A stretch of 64,000 nt of DNA from Pseudoduganella danionis (GTDB lineage: Bacteria; Pseudomonadota; Gammaproteobacteria; Burkholderiales; Burkholderiaceae_D), in the NCBI RefSeq assembly GCF_009720775.1, contig NZ_WNKW01000001.1, positions 1,550,001 through 1,614,000 on the forward strand, written 5' to 3'. Made by a program: the position numbers and the translations under genes. Numbering within the stretch: the stretch's first letter is position 1; each line of letters opens with the position of its first letter. Positions 33,504-43,622 of this stretch are shown piece after piece. The notes beneath the pieces are model-generated. The model had not been told where the DNA came from, searched no databases, and saw only the letters and a list, made by a program, of their open reading frames with translations.

Positions 33504-36353
33504 CTAGCGTTCCTGTTTGTGCAGCAGCAGCACGGACAGCACCACGATCACGGGAACGGCGATGGCCAGCGGCCAGAAGGCAGAACCGAGGTGGGCCAGA
33601 TCGAGCGCCTTGTTGAAGACGCCGCGGCTGATGGTGAGGAAATGGGTGGCCGGATAGATCTTGCCGATCAGCCGGCCCGGCCCTTCGAGGCCCGAGACGG
33701 GATTGAGCAGGCCGGAGAACTGCACGCAGGGGATGATGGTGCCTATCATGGTAACGAACAGGGCGGCGATCTGGCTGCGCGTGAAGCTCGATGCCAGCAG
33801 GCCCAGACCGGTGGCGCAGATCACGTACAGCAGCGCGCCCAGCGTAATCGTCAGCAGGCTGCCTTTGAGCGGCACGCCGAACGCCGTCACCGCCAGTAGC
33901 GTCATCAGGGCGAAGTTGAACATGCCCAGCGCGATATACGGCAGCTGTTTCCCGAGCAGGAATTCGGCGCGCGTCACGGGCGTGACATACAGGTTGAGGA
34001 TGGAACCCAGTTCTTTTTCGCGCACCACCGAGAGGGCACTGAGCATGGCCGGGATCATCATCAGCAGCATGGGGATCACGGCCGGTATCATGGCCGGCAG
34101 GCTCTTGACGTCGGGGTTGTAGCGGTAGCGCGTTTCGATGCCGCCGGCGCTGCTGGGGTGCATGCCGAGGCGGTGCTCGGCCATGTCGGCCAGCCAGCTC
34201 TGATGCAGCGACAGCAGATAGCCGCGTGTGGTTTCGGCGCGCAGCGGCATGGCGCCGTCTATCCATGCGCCCAGCTGCACGGGCGCACCGCGCTGCAGGT
34301 CGCGGCCGAAGCCGGATGGGATTTCGATCGCCATGGCCAGCTCGCCATCGCGCATGCGTTTGTCCAGATCGTTGTAGTCCTTGATGGGCGGGCGCTCGAT
34401 GAAGTAGCGCGAGCCGGCCAGATTGAGCGTGTAGTTCTGGCTCAGGCCACTCTGGTCGTGATCGAGCACGGCGTAGGACAGGTGCTCGACATCGAGATTA
34501 ATGCCATAGCCGATGATGAACATCAGGATGGCAGTGCCCAGCAAAGCCAGCGTGGCGCGTACGGGATCGCGCCGCAGTTCCAGCGTTTCACGCAGCGTGT
34601 AGCTGTAGGCGCGGGCCAGACTGGCGCGCCAGCCGCGCGTGGCGGTGGCATGGGCGCTGGTGGTGCTGGCGTTGGTGCTGGAGGGTGCTGTGGCGACAGC
34701 TGCCGGTTCTGGTGTGGACGCAGGTGCAGGCTGTGCGGCCGATGCAGGGGCGGTAGCGCTGGCAGCGGCAATTGCAGGTGCTGCTGCCGCTGCCTGCGTG
34801 GCCTTGGCGTTGGTGGCATCCTGCAGGTAGGCGATGAATGCCTGTTCCAGCGTGGCACTGCCGCGCATGCGCACCAGTTCCTGCGGCTCGGCGCTAACCA
34901 GCACGCGGCCGGCGTGCATCAGCGAGATGCGGTCGCAGCGCTCGGCCTCGTTCATGAAGTGGGTAGAAATGAAGATGGTCACACGGTCGCGCCGCGCCAG
35001 CTCTATCATCAGCTCCCAGAACATATCGCGCGCCACCGGATCGACGCCGGAAGTCGGTTCGTCGAGGATCAGCAGTTCCGGCCGGTGCACCATGGCCACG
35101 GCCAGCGACAGGCGCTGGCGTACCCCCAGCGGTAGCTGTTCGGGCATAGCATCGAGCACGCCATTCAGGCCGAAGCGGCTGGCCATATCGGCCACGCGCG
35201 CGGCGATTTCCTGTTCCGGCACGCTGAACAGGCGCGCATGCAGTTCCAGATTCTGCAGCACCGTCAGCTCGGTGTAGAGCGAGAACGCCTGCGACATATA
35301 GCCGACACGGCGCCGTGTGGCCATGTCGCGCGTATCGACCTCGTGGCCGAACAGGCGCGCCGTGCCGGCCGTGGCAGGCAGCAGCCCGGTCAGCATCTTC
35401 ATGGTGGTGGACTTGCCGCAGCCGTTGGAGCCGAGGAAGCCGAAAATCTCGCCACGGCGGATGCGGAAATCCACTCCGTCCACGGCAGTAAAATCGCCGA
35501 AGCGCATGGTCAGGCCTTGCGCTTCGATGGCGATATCATCCTGCGCGCCCGGTTCAAACGGTGGCACCACCAGCTGGTGGTGGCCACGGCGCTTTTCTTC
35601 CGGCAGCAGGGCGATGAAAGCTTCTTCGAGGATGTTGCTGCCGCCTTGTTGGCGCAGTTCGGCCGGCGTGCCCGTGGCCAGTATGCGGCCGCCATCCATG
35701 GCGACCAGCCAGTCGAAGCGGTCGGCTTCTTCCATGTAGGCGGTGGCGACCAGCACGCTCATGGCGGGGCGCTCGACGCGGATACGGGCGATCAGGTCCC
35801 AGAACTGGGCGCGCGACAGCGGGTCCACGCCGGTGGTGGGCTCGTCGAGGATCAGCAGGTCGGGATCGTGGATCAGTGCGCAGCACAGGCCCAGCTTCTG
35901 CTTCATCCCGCCCGACAGCTTGCCGGCCGGGCGGGCCAGAAACGGCCGCAAGCCCGTGCTATCGGTTAGCTGGTCGATACGGCGGCGCCGTTCGGCCGCA
36001 TTGTGGCCGAACAGGCGGCCGAAGAACTGCAGATTCTCTTCCACCGACAGGGTGGGGTAGAGATTGCGCCCCAGCCCCTGCGGCATGTAGGCGATGCGCG
36101 GACAGACGGCATCGCGGTGGCGCCGCTGCGCCATGTCGCCATCGAGCACCTGCACCCGCCCTTGCTGCACGGCGCGTGCGCCGGCCAGCAGCGATAGCAG
36201 GCTGGATTTGCCCACGCCGTCAGGCCCGATCAGGCCCACCATGCAGTTGGCCGGAATGGCCAGATCGATCTGGTCTAGCCCGACGGCTGCCCCGTAATGC
36301 AGGCTGACGCCTTCAACCCGTGCAACCGGCGGCTGTTGCGCCGGCCCGTTCAC
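33504..36353 (-). CDS. RbbA-like double ATPase/ABC-2 permease fusion
   Basis: A 949-residue exporter subunit. NBD1 (~10-235) has Walker [10 protein letters not shown], signature LSGGMKQKL and [15 protein letters not shown]2 (~270-505) has [10 protein letters not shown] and [12 protein letters not shown] but a degenerate signature LPLGVRQRL. An Ala/Pro/Thr-rich linker (~515-590) leads to an ABC-2 permease domain with one helix near 615, a periplasmic segment and five C-terminal helices. The layout matches E. coli RbbA (YhiH), whose gene also sits between yhiI (HlyD) and yhhJ. Overlaps the HlyD gene by 4 bases (ATGA). Ribosome binding, claimed for RbbA, cannot be judged here. Confidence 0.9.
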   Translation of the reverse strand: MNGPAQQPPVARVEGVSLHYGAAVGLDQIDLAIPANCMVGLIGPDGVGKSSLLSLLAGARAVQQGRVQVLDGDMAQRRHRDAVCPRIAYMPQGLGRNLYPTLSVEENLQFFGRLFGHNAAERRRRIDQLTDSTGLRPFLARPAGKLSGGMKQKLGLCCALIHDPDLLILDEPTTGVDPLSRAQFWDLIARIRVERPAMSVLVATAYMEEADRFDWLVAMDGGRILATGTPAELRQQGGSNILEEAFIALLPEEKRRGHHQLVVPPFEPGAQDDIAIEAQGLTMRFGDFTAVDGVDFRIRRGEIFGFLGSNGCGKSTTMKMLTGLLPATAGTARLFGHEVDTRDMATRRRVGYMSQAFSLYTELTVLQNLELHARLFSVPEQEIAARVADMASRFGLNGVLDAMPEQLPLGVRQRLSLAVAMVHRPELLILDEPTSGVDPVARDMFWELMIELARRDRVTIFISTHFMNEAERCDRISLMHAGRVLVSAEPQELVRMRGSATLEQAFIAYLQDATNAKATQAAAAAPAIAAASATAPASAAQPAPASTPEPAAVATAPSSTNASTTSAHATATRGWRASLARAYSYTLRETLELRRDPVRATLALLGTAILMFIIGYGINLDVEHLSYAVLDHDQSGLSQNYTLNLAGSRYFIERPPIKDYNDLDKRMRDGELAMAIEIPSGFGRDLQRGAPVQLGAWIDGAMPLRAETTRGYLLSLHQSWLADMAEHRLGMHPSSAGGIETRYRYNPDVKSLPAMIPAVIPMLLMMIPAMLSALSVVREKELGSILNLYVTPVTRAEFLLGKQLPYIALGMFNFALMTLLAVTAFGVPLKGSLLTITLGALLYVICATGLGLLASSFTRSQIAALFVTMIGTIIPCVQFSGLLNPVSGLEGPGRLIGKIYPATHFLTISRGVFNKALDLAHLGSAFWPLAIAVPVIVVLSVLLLHKQER

Positions 36354-37423
36354 TTGCTCACCCGTACTTGCAGCTCGCTAGGCCAGGCCGCTTGCGGGTC
36401 GAGTTTGACCCAGGCCACGCCGGGCAGGCCGGTCTTCACCTGCGTCAGATGCTGCTGCAGCAGGCTGCGGTCGATCTGGGCTTTGACACGGAACATCAGC
36501 TTCTGGCGTTCGCTGGCCGTCTCCACGGTTTTCGGCGTGAACTGGGCCGTGCTGGCGACGAAGGATACCTTGGCCGGAATCACCATGCCCGGTGCGGCAT
36601 CGAGCCGTACATGCACTTCGGCGCCCAGTGCCAGTTTGCCGGCCACCTGCTCTGGTACGAAGAAGGTCATGTAGACATCGCTGAGGTCGACCAGATTGAG
36701 CACCTTGCCGCCGGCGCCCAGCACTTCGCCAGCCTGGGCGATGCGGTACTGCACGCGTCCTGCGCGCGGCGCCTTGAGTGCGCTGTCATTGATATCCACG
36801 CCTATGCGTTCGATGGTGGCTTGCGCTGCAGTGGCGGCCGAAGTGGCGCCCGTGACCTGGGTGCGTGCCGCTTCGATGGCGCTGCGTGCCGCTGCGGCCT
36901 GCGCCTGCGCGGCGCGGATGGCGGCCGTGCTGCTGCGCACGCGGCTGCGGTCGTCGTCGAGTTCCTGTTCGGACGAAGCGCCTTCAGTGACCAGCGTCTG
37001 CGAGCGGCGCAGGCGGCGTTCGGCCGCATCGAGTTCGCTTTCGCGCAGCGTCACCACGGCCAGCGCGGCCTGATAATCGCTTTCACGCACGGCCACCATG
37101 GACTGGGCACTGGCCACGCCGGCTTCGGCATGGCGCAGATTGGCCGTGGCTTCGGCGCGCTGGGCTTCCAGCGTCAGCACCTGCATATGGCCCAGCGTCT
37201 GGCCGGCGCTGACAAAATCACCTTCGTTGACGAGGATGTCCTGCAGCCGGCCCGGCAGCTTGGCGGCGACGTCGATTTCGGTCGCTTCGATGCGGCCGTT
37301 GCCGCTGGCGAAGGCGTCGCCGGGGCCGCTGCTGCGCAGATGGGTCCAGCCATAATAGCCGGCCAGCAGGGCAGCACCGGCCACGCCGGCAGTAATCAGT
37401 TTGGTGCGGAGAGTGAGCGTCAT
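36350..37423 (-). CDS. HlyD-family periplasmic adaptor (YhiI-like)
   Basis: A 357-residue membrane fusion protein. One N-terminal helix (~8-25), a lipoyl half-motif ([38 protein letters not shown]), a long alpha-hairpin with heptads (~75-210), the second lipoyl half ([31 protein letters not shown]) and a beta-barrel end. It links the RbbA/YhhJ-type permeases to the outer-membrane channel encoded just upstream. Both junctions are 4-base overlaps, so stoichiometric co-translation is likely. Confidence 0.92.
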   Translation of the reverse strand: MTLTLRTKLITAGVAGAALLAGYYGWTHLRSSGPGDAFASGNGRIEATEIDVAAKLPGRLQDILVNEGDFVSAGQTLGHMQVLTLEAQRAEATANLRHAEAGVASAQSMVAVRESDYQAALAVVTLRESELDAAERRLRRSQTLVTEGASSEQELDDDRSRVRSSTAAIRAAQAQAAAARSAIEAARTQVTGATSAATAAQATIERIGVDINDSALKAPRAGRVQYRIAQAGEVLGAGGKVLNLVDLSDVYMTFFVPEQVAGKLALGAEVHVRLDAAPGMVIPAKVSFVASTAQFTPKTVETASERQKLMFRVKAQIDRSLLQQHLTQVKTGLPGVAWVKLDPQAAWPSELQVRVSK

Positions 37424-38886
37424 GAGCGTGGCGTAGGTAAAAGTTCGGGTTGTGGTGCAGCTTGCGGTGCACCGCCCAGGGCGGCATACACGGCGATGCC
37501 GGCCGAGAGCAGCGCGCGGCGGGTCTGCACTAGCTGCTGTTCGGCGCTGAGCAGATCGCGCTGGGCATCGAGCACGTCGAGATAGGGGGCGGCACCGTTA
37601 TCGAAGCGTAGTTGGGTCAGGCGCGCGCGTTCGCGCTGCACGGCCAGCGCGTGGCTGGCGATGCCGACCTGCTGGCCCAGCCAGTGGCGCGCCGACAGGG
37701 CGTTGGCCACATCGCGGAAAGCCGCCTGTACAGCCTTGTCGTAACTGGCCACGGCGCTGTCGCGGCGGGCCTGCATCAGGGCCAGATTGGCATCGCGCCG
37801 GCCGCCGTCGAACAGCGGCAGGGTGATGCTGGGGCTGAAGTTCCAGCTACCGCTGCCCGGCTTGAACAGACCGTCGAGCGCGGCACTGGCCGTGCCGCCC
37901 GAAGCCGTCAGGCTGATGGACGGGAAGTAGGCTGCGCGGGCCGCGCCGATATTCGCATAGGCGGCCTGCAGCTGCAGTTCGGCCGCGCGCACGTCGGGGC
38001 GGCGCTCCAGCAGGGCAGCCGGCAGGCCGGCGGCCAGCTCGGGCAGTTCGCCCAGCGCGCTGTCGGCGCTGGTGACGGCCTGCCACTGGATGGGCTGACC
38101 GGCCAGCAGTTGCAGGGCCTGCAGCGCAGCATCGCGTTGCTGCTCGAGCTGGGCGGCCAGTGCCTGCGCCTGCGTGAGCAGGGTTTCGACCTGGGTCAGA
38201 TTCAGGCGCGAAGCGGAGCCGGCCGCCACGCGGCGGCTGTAGATGCGGAAGCTTTCCTGCCGGCTGGCCAGCGTGCGCTGGGCCAGCAGCAGGCGCTGGT
38301 CGGCTTCACGCAGCGCATAATAGGCATCGGCTACCTGGGCGATCAGGCCCAGTGTGACAGCTTGACGGGCTGCATCCGTGGCCAGAAAGTCGGCCCGCGC
38401 GGCATCGCGCAAGCTGGCCAGCCGGCCCCAGAAATCCAGCTCCCATGCGGCCAGACCTACACCGGCCTGGAACTGGCTGGTGATCATCGGGTGGCGCGTC
38501 AGGCTCAGATCAGCCGGTACGTGGGTACGGTTGCTGCCGCCCTGCGCCGCGATCACGGGCGCCAGCGCCGCTTGCTGGTAGCCCAGCGCGGCACGGGCCT
38601 GTTCTACCCGCAGGGTGGCCGTGCGCAGGTCGCGGTTGTGTTCTAGCGCCTGCGTGATATAGCTTTGCAGGGCCGGATCGCTAAAGTAGTGCTGCCAGTC
38701 GGCCGGCATGGTGCTGGCCGCGCTAGCATTGGAGGCAGCCGCGGCATTGCCGGCGGCCGGATAGCTGGCCGCTACGGCCAGTGGCGGGCGCTTGTACTGG
38801 GGCGCCATGGAGGTGCATCCGGTCAACAGGCCGAGCAGGGCGAGCGCAATGCACCGTCTGCTTGAGATTAAGGTAATGTTGGTCAT
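37420..38886 (-). CDS. NodT-family outer-membrane efflux lipoprotein
   Basis: A 488-residue TolC-like channel of the RND/ABC efflux outer-membrane (NodT/OprM) type. Lipoprotein signal with lipobox LTGC near residue 24, then two outer-membrane-efflux repeats with long helices (YITQALEHNRDLRTATLRVEQARAALGYQQAALAPVIAAQG; WELDFWGRLASLRDAARADFLATDAARQAV; ERRPDVRAAELQLQAAYANIGAARAAYFPSISL). First gene of the efflux operon. ATG 38886 is chosen because the predicted FNR-dependent start of transcription falls at about 38887; there is no ribosome site, so the mRNA may be leaderless. A start nine codons upstream (38913) is the alternative. Confidence 0.9.
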   Translation of the reverse strand: MTNITLISSRRCIALALLGLLTGCTSMAPQYKRPPLAVAASYPAAGNAAAASNASAASTMPADWQHYFSDPALQSYITQALEHNRDLRTATLRVEQARAALGYQQAALAPVIAAQGGSNRTHVPADLSLTRHPMITSQFQAGVGLAAWELDFWGRLASLRDAARADFLATDAARQAVTLGLIAQVADAYYALREADQRLLLAQRTLASRQESFRIYSRRVAAGSASRLNLTQVETLLTQAQALAAQLEQQRDAALQALQLLAGQPIQWQAVTSADSALGELPELAAGLPAALLERRPDVRAAELQLQAAYANIGAARAAYFPSISLTASGGTASAALDGLFKPGSGSWNFSPSITLPLFDGGRRDANLALMQARRDSAVASYDKAVQAAFRDVANALSARHWLGQQVGIASHALAVQRERARLTQLRFDNGAAPYLDVLDAQRDLLSAEQQLVQTRRALLSAGIAVYAALGGAPQAAPQPELLPTPRS

Positions 38887-38893
38887 GCGCCAC

Positions 38894-38935
38894 AGTTTAT
38901 TGACCGTTGTCAAAAAAATGTTTGATGTGGATCAA
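38894..38935 (-). promoter_or_regulatory. FNR/Anr promoter of the efflux operon with an overlapping second site
   Basis: TTGAT-GTGG-ATCAA (38922-38935) is a perfect FNR box. Reading leftward, 22 bases separate it from -10 TAAACT (38899-38894), class II geometry. A second Crp/FNR-like dyad TTGAC-CGTT-GTCAA (38900-38913) occupies the spacer, its centre exactly 22 bases from the first, and could let a related factor repress. The predicted start, about 38887, abuts the ATG at 38886. Confidence 0.65.
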
Positions 38936-38977
38936 GGATTAACACTCTTGGCTCGCAAAGTGGTCTTATCGGGTAAT

Positions 38978-39020
38978 TTGATGCAGATCAATTACTAAAT
39001 TGCGCACGGTCGTTCATAAT
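38978..39020 (+). promoter_or_regulatory. FNR/Anr promoter of the PHA synthase gene
   Basis: TTGAT-GCAG-ATCAA (38978-38991) is a perfect FNR box, followed after 23 bases by CATAAT (39015-39020), a five-of-six -10. Transcription should begin near 39027, about 20 bases before the start codon, with AAGGAGGG at 39037-39044 inside the leader. Confidence 0.72.
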
Positions 39021-39047
39021 TTATCTGTTCAATGTTAAGGAGGGCAT

Positions 39048-40808
39048 GTGAATCCAACCCCTAGCACCACCGCAGAGAAGTCATCCCGCACTACGCCGGG
39101 CCGGGCCGGCAAGAGCGACGCGCCGGCTGCCACGGCCAGCCAGACGCTGGATTTGTTCGTGCAGAGCCAGATGGCCAAGCTGACGGGCGGAGTCTCGCCC
39201 ATAGGTATGGGGCTGGCATTCATGGACTGGGCCTGCCATCTGGCCACCGCGCCGGGCAAGCAGATGGAGCTGCTGATGCAGACCTATGCCGTGCCCGTAA
39301 CGGCTGATGGCAAGCTGGCCGACGGGCGTTTTTCCGGTCCCGACTGGCAGCTCTGGCCTTACCAGCAATATGCACAGAATTTCCTCCAGTGCCAGCAATT
39401 CTGGGAGCAGGCCACCACCGGCATACGCGGCGTGGCGCCCCATCACAGCCAGGTGGTGAACTTCACGGCGCGCCAGTTGCTCGACATGCTCGCGCCATCG
39501 AACTTCCTCGCCACCAATCCGGAAGTGCAGCGCGCGGCCGTGGAAAGCGGCGGGCGCAGTCTGGCCGACGGGACGCTCAACTGGCGCAAGGATGTCTGCC
39601 GCAAGCTGGCGCCGCCCGGCATGGCCGTGCCGGAACCGGCCGATGCCAGCTACCGCCCCGGGGTGGAAGTGGCGCTGACGCCGGGCGTGGTGGTGTTCCG
39701 CAATGAGCTGATGGAACTGATCCAGTACCAGCCGCAGACGCCTACCGTGTACCGCGAGCCTGTGCTGATCATGCCGTCGTGGATCATGAAGTACTACATC
39801 CTTGATCTGTCGCCGGAAAACTCCATGGTGCGCTATCTGGTGGAGCAGGGCCATACGGTGTTCATGGTGTCGTGGCATAACCCCGGCGCAGCCGAACGCA
39901 ATCTGGGCATGGACGACTATCTGCAGCGCGGCCTGTACGCGGCGCTCGATCAGGTGACGGCGATCTGCCAGCAGGCGCCCGTGCACACGGTGGGCTACTG
40001 CCTGGGCGGTACGCTGCTGGCCATAGGCGCGGCAGCGCTGGGCGCGCCTAGCGGGCCGAAACATGGCACGCTGGCTTCCGTCACGCTGCTGGCGGCGCAG
40101 ACGGATTTCAGCGAGCCGGGCGAACTGGGCCTGTTCATCGACGATAGCGAGCTGGCTTTCCTCGATGCGCTGATGTGGAAGCAGGGCTATCTCGATGGCG
40201 ACCAGATGGCGGCGTCGTTCCAGTTGCTGCATGCGCGTGATCTGGTGTGGTCGCGCATGATGCGCGAATACCTGCTGGGCCAGCGTTCGGCGCCGAACGA
40301 TCTGATGGCCTGGAATGCTGATGCCACGCGTTTGCCGTTCCGCATGCATAGCGAATACCTGCACGGCCTGTTCCTGCGCAATGATCTGGCCGAGGGGCGC
40401 TATCAGGTCGGCGGCCAACCGATTGCGCTGGCCGACATGGCCGGGCCGCTGTTCGTGGTGGGCACCGAGCGCGATCACGTGTCGCCATGGCGTTCGGTGT
40501 ACAAGCTGCATCTGCTGTCGCCCGCAACGATCGACTTCGTGCTGGCTTCGGGTGGCCATAATGCCGGCATAGTCTCCGAGCCCGGCCATGCGCACCGCAG
40601 CTACCGCCGTCTGGCCGATGGCGCGGGTGGCGGCTACCGCAGCCCTGACCAGTGGCTGGCGCAGTCCGAGCTGGTGGAAGGTTCGTGGTGGCCGTGCTGG
40701 CAGCAATGGCTGGCGCAGCATTCGACCAGCAAACGGGTAAAGCCGCCCGTACTGGGGCAGGGCCAGACGCTGGGCGCGGCGCCCGGTCATTTCGTGCTCG
40801 ACGCCTGA
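39048..40808 (+). CDS. phaC: Poly(3-hydroxyalkanoate) synthase, class I-like
   Basis: A 586-residue polymerase joining (R)-3-hydroxyacyl-CoA into storage polyester. The N-terminal PhaC_N segment (WPYQQYAQNFLQCQQFWEQAT; NFTARQLLDMLAPSNFLATNPEV) precedes the alpha/beta-hydrolase core with lipase-like box GYCLGG. The catalytic triad is C318, D476 (TERDHVSPW) and H504 (SGGHNAGIV), nearly the same positions as in Cupriavidus. The start is GTG 39048 behind AAGGAGGG; the adjacent ATG at 39046 is followed at once by TGA. No phaA/phaB/phasin genes are adjacent. The upstream FNR box predicts induction at low oxygen, when polyester is an electron sink. Confidence 0.93.
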   Translation: MNPTPSTTAEKSSRTTPGRAGKSDAPAATASQTLDLFVQSQMAKLTGGVSPIGMGLAFMDWACHLATAPGKQMELLMQTYAVPVTADGKLADGRFSGPDWQLWPYQQYAQNFLQCQQFWEQATTGIRGVAPHHSQVVNFTARQLLDMLAPSNFLATNPEVQRAAVESGGRSLADGTLNWRKDVCRKLAPPGMAVPEPADASYRPGVEVALTPGVVVFRNELMELIQYQPQTPTVYREPVLIMPSWIMKYYILDLSPENSMVRYLVEQGHTVFMVSWHNPGAAERNLGMDDYLQRGLYAALDQVTAICQQAPVHTVGYCLGGTLLAIGAAALGAPSGPKHGTLASVTLLAAQTDFSEPGELGLFIDDSELAFLDALMWKQGYLDGDQMAASFQLLHARDLVWSRMMREYLLGQRSAPNDLMAWNADATRLPFRMHSEYLHGLFLRNDLAEGRYQVGGQPIALADMAGPLFVVGTERDHVSPWRSVYKLHLLSPATIDFVLASGGHNAGIVSEPGHAHRSYRRLADGAGGGYRSPDQWLAQSELVEGSWWPCWQQWLAQHSTSKRVKPPVLGQGQTLGAAPGHFVLDA

Positions 40809-40826
40809 ACGGCCAGACGTAAAAAA

Positions 40827-40860
40827 GCCCGGCAGTGCTGACAGCGCTGCCGGGCTTTTT
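40827..40860. terminator. Bidirectional rho-independent terminator
   Basis: 13-base stem GCCCGGCAGTGCT (40827-40839) and AGCGCTGCCGGGC (40843-40855) with one G-T pair, flanked by six A on the left and five T on the right. It separates the convergent phaC and hybrid kinase genes and can serve both. Confidence 0.9.
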
Positions 40861-40887
40861 ATTTGACGGGCCGATACGGCCGGCGTA

Positions 40888-43245
40888 TCAGCCGCGCCGG
40901 GTCCAGCGCTCGATCACGCCGGCAAAGGCGGCCGAAGTGAAAGGCTTGGTCAGATAGTCGTCGGCGCCGGAATTGATGCAGCGTTCGCGGTCGCCATCGA
41001 TGGCGCTGGCCGTCAGCGCCACCACGGGTGTGCGCGGCAAGCCTTGTGCGGCTTCGCGTGCGCGCAGCGCTTCAGTCGCCTGATAGCCATCCATCACCGG
41101 CATCATGCAATCCATCAGCACCATGTCGTACTGACGCTCGGCCAGCGCATCGAGAGCTTGCTGGCCGTCGTGCGCTTCATCGACTTCCCAGCCCAGCCGG
41201 GTCAGGAGTATGCGCGCCAGTTGGCGGTTCATCTCCGTGTCTTCCACCAGCAGGATGCGGCCTTGTTTGGGCGCCTGCGGCGTTGCCGCTGCGCTGCTGG
41301 CTGCAGCGCTGGTGGTGCTGCTTTCGGTGCTGGTGGGGCTGGTGGTGCTGGTAGTGCTCGTAGTGCTGGCGGGGGTGGGGACAGCAGTGTGCTTCATGGT
41401 GATACTTTCCACTTCAGGTTGGTTAACTGATGCTGGTCGCAAGTGCTGCGACGGAACGTCGACGGCAAAGGTGGCGCCGCAACCCGTGCTGCTGCGGCAG
41501 ATGATGGTGCCACCCATCAGTTCGACGAGACGTTTGCAGATGGCCAGACCCAGACCCGTGCCGCCATAGTGGCTGCTGGTGCTGTGCTCGGCCTGGCTGA
41601 ACGGCTCGAACAGGCGCTGCTGGCCTTCCGGACTGATGCCTATGCCGCTGTCGGTCACTTCGAAGTGCAGGCGCCAGCGCCCGCTGGCATCGCCGGGCGG
41701 CGTGGCATTCAGGCTCAGGCGGATGGTGCCGGCCGGCGTGAACTTGATGGCGTTGTTGATCAGATTACCGAGGATCTGGCGCATGCGCAGCGGATCGCCT
41801 TCCATCGGTCCCGGCAGGGGGCCGATATCGGTTTCAATCTGCAGCCCTTTGCGCAGGGCCACCGGTTCGTGCAGGGCCAGCACCTGCTGGATCATCAGCG
41901 CCGGATCATAGGCTTGCAGGTCCAGCGTCAGATGGCCTGATTCCACTTTGGAGAAGTCCAGCACGTCATTGATGATGTGCAGCAGTTCCACCGTGCCCTG
42001 ATGCACGTTATGGGCGTAGTTGCGCTGGGTATCATCGAGCTTGGTACCGAGCATCAGTTCCGACATGCCCAGTATGCCGTTCATGGGCGTACGGATTTCG
42101 TGGCTCATCATGGCGAGGAAGCGCGACTTGGCCGCGCTGGCCGCGTCGGCGGCGGTTTTCAGCTTGAGCGCCTGCTGGGCATCCTGCTCGCGCCGCTTGA
42201 GCAATTGCTCGACCACGCGGAAGGCCAGCAGCACGGCGATCATGCTGGCCAGCGTAATGCCGGTGATCAGGCGTACATTGCGCCACCAGCCGCGCAGCAG
42301 CATGTCTTCATTGATGGTGGCGTTGATGATGAGGGGGAAGTCGCGCACCTGACGCACGGCACCCATGCGGGTTTCCGGCTTGAGATCGTTGGACGCGCGC
42401 GGGCTGCTGGTGACGACTACGTCATGCTGCTTGCCCTGGCTGATGACCTGATAGGTGGTGCCGGTCCTGACCTGTTTGCTGATCATTTCCGGCGCATAAG
42501 GCCAGCGCGCCAGCATGGTGTAATCGCGGTTGTAAAGGGTGATGGTGGAATCAGCCCCCAGATTGACGCGGTGGAAGAAGTCGGCGAAGAACTGGCAGGA
42601 CACGCCCACCAGCACGGCACCGACGAATTCGCCGCGCGCATTTTCGATGCGGCGGCTGACATAAAAGGTCCAGTTGCCATTGCCCTTGTTGCGCACCGGT
42701 TCGCTCATATACGGCTGGTCGCCGCGGTGCGTGCTGTGGTAGCGGAAATAATCGCGCGTGGACAGATTGATGGGCGGGGCCGGATAGCTGCGCGTGAAGT
42801 TGATGACATTGCCCTCGACATCGAGCAGCGACACCACGTCCACCTGCGGCAGCGCGGCCATCTTGTCACGCAGGCTGTGGTAGATGTCTTCGCTGGCCAG
42901 CGCATTGCGGCGGTTGTCGCCATTGCGTTCGGGCTGGTCCTGCACCAGGGCCACCACGCTGTCGAGCAGGGTATAGCTGGCCGCCATGGTCTGTGCCGTG
43001 TTCTCGGCCAGTACCAGCGTCAGGCTGTCCATGTTTTCGCGCCAGTCTTCGATCTCATGCTGGCGCAGCGACCATGCGGAGATACCCGCCGTCAGCGTCA
43101 GCAAGGCCAGCAGGGCAAAGCAGATCAGCTGCATGGCGCGGTGGGCGCTCAGGCCCGTGCGGTGCAGCAGCCGGTGCGGACGCGAGTTCTTGTCTGGCGC
43201 CGGTTCAGGCGAGGTCTGCGTGGTCGGGACGGCCGGCTGGCTCAT
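40888..43245 (-). CDS. Hybrid sensor histidine kinase (Cache-HisKA-HATPase-REC)
   Basis: A 785-residue membrane kinase. TM1 (~38-58) and a PDC/Cache periplasmic domain (~60-315; [39 protein letters not shown] pattern) are followed by TM2 (~325-345), a short coiled coil, HisKA with H382 ([11 protein letters not shown]) and HATPase with N box and GTGLGL. A Thr/Ser-rich linker (~630-650) leads to a C-terminal receiver with phospho-acceptor D712 ([14 protein letters not shown]). There is no Hpt on the protein; the preceding gene supplies one. Last gene of the kinase-Hpt-hybrid kinase operon, overlapping by 4 bases, and stopped by the terminator at 40827-40860. Confidence 0.92.
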   Translation of the reverse strand: MSQPAVPTTQTSPEPAPDKNSRPHRLLHRTGLSAHRAMQLICFALLALLTLTAGISAWSLRQHEIEDWRENMDSLTLVLAENTAQTMAASYTLLDSVVALVQDQPERNGDNRRNALASEDIYHSLRDKMAALPQVDVVSLLDVEGNVINFTRSYPAPPINLSTRDYFRYHSTHRGDQPYMSEPVRNKGNGNWTFYVSRRIENARGEFVGAVLVGVSCQFFADFFHRVNLGADSTITLYNRDYTMLARWPYAPEMISKQVRTGTTYQVISQGKQHDVVVTSSPRASNDLKPETRMGAVRQVRDFPLIINATINEDMLLRGWWRNVRLITGITLASMIAVLLAFRVVEQLLKRREQDAQQALKLKTAADAASAAKSRFLAMMSHEIRTPMNGILGMSELMLGTKLDDTQRNYAHNVHQGTVELLHIINDVLDFSKVESGHLTLDLQAYDPALMIQQVLALHEPVALRKGLQIETDIGPLPGPMEGDPLRMRQILGNLINNAIKFTPAGTIRLSLNATPPGDASGRWRLHFEVTDSGIGISPEGQQRLFEPFSQAEHSTSSHYGGTGLGLAICKRLVELMGGTIICRSSTGCGATFAVDVPSQHLRPASVNQPEVESITMKHTAVPTPASTTSTTSTTSPTSTESSTTSAAASSAAATPQAPKQGRILLVEDTEMNRQLARILLTRLGWEVDEAHDGQQALDALAERQYDMVLMDCMMPVMDGYQATEALRAREAAQGLPRTPVVALTASAIDGDRERCINSGADDYLTKPFTSAAFAGVIERWTRRG

Positions 43246-43622
43246 GCATGGTTCCCCGGCGTGCTATGGGCTATGCTGAGCTGCATTTCTTCGAATACAG
43301 CCGGATACAGCACGGCCAGGCGTTGCTCGGCCGCGGCCAGGCGTTGCTGCTGGCGCGCCGCCTGCTCCATTTCCTGCAGCACACTGGTCAGCTCTTTCGC
43401 ACCGATCAGCATGGTCATGCCCTTCAGTGCGTGGGACTGGCTGGCAATGGCGATGAAGTCGCCCAACTGCAGGCCTTGCTGCAGACGTGTGTAAGTGGCG
43501 GGCGCGCTATCGATATAGGTGTGCGACAGCAGCAGGGCGATTTCCTGATTGCCGGCCGCCGCTTCCAGCAGCACGGCAGGGTCGATCACATGAAACACGG
43601 GCGAGGGCGGAACAGAGGTCAT
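43242..43622 (-). CDS. Stand-alone Hpt phosphotransfer protein
   Basis: A 126-residue helical protein with the Hpt motif [13 protein letters not shown] (phospho-His at 64) in a four-helix bundle. It would carry phosphate from the receiver of the hybrid kinase (next gene) to an output receiver. Its start and stop codons overlap the flanking kinase genes by 4 bases each (ATGA), so the three proteins are made together. Candidate final receivers nearby are the HTH-REC protein at 45423-46052 and the REC-HD-GYP protein at 46273-47334. Confidence 0.9.
   Translation of the reverse strand: MTSVPPSPVFHVIDPAVLLEAAAGNQEIALLLSHTYIDSAPATYTRLQQGLQLGDFIAIASQSHALKGMTMLIGAKELTSVLQEMEQAARQQQRLAAAEQRLAVLYPAVFEEMQLSIAHSTPGNHA

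Noticed and set aside
41290-41400. Thr/Ser-rich repeat in the hybrid kinase as a frameshift or tandem-repeat insertion
   Set aside because: It is in frame, sits exactly between the HATPase and receiver domains, and such linkers are common there.
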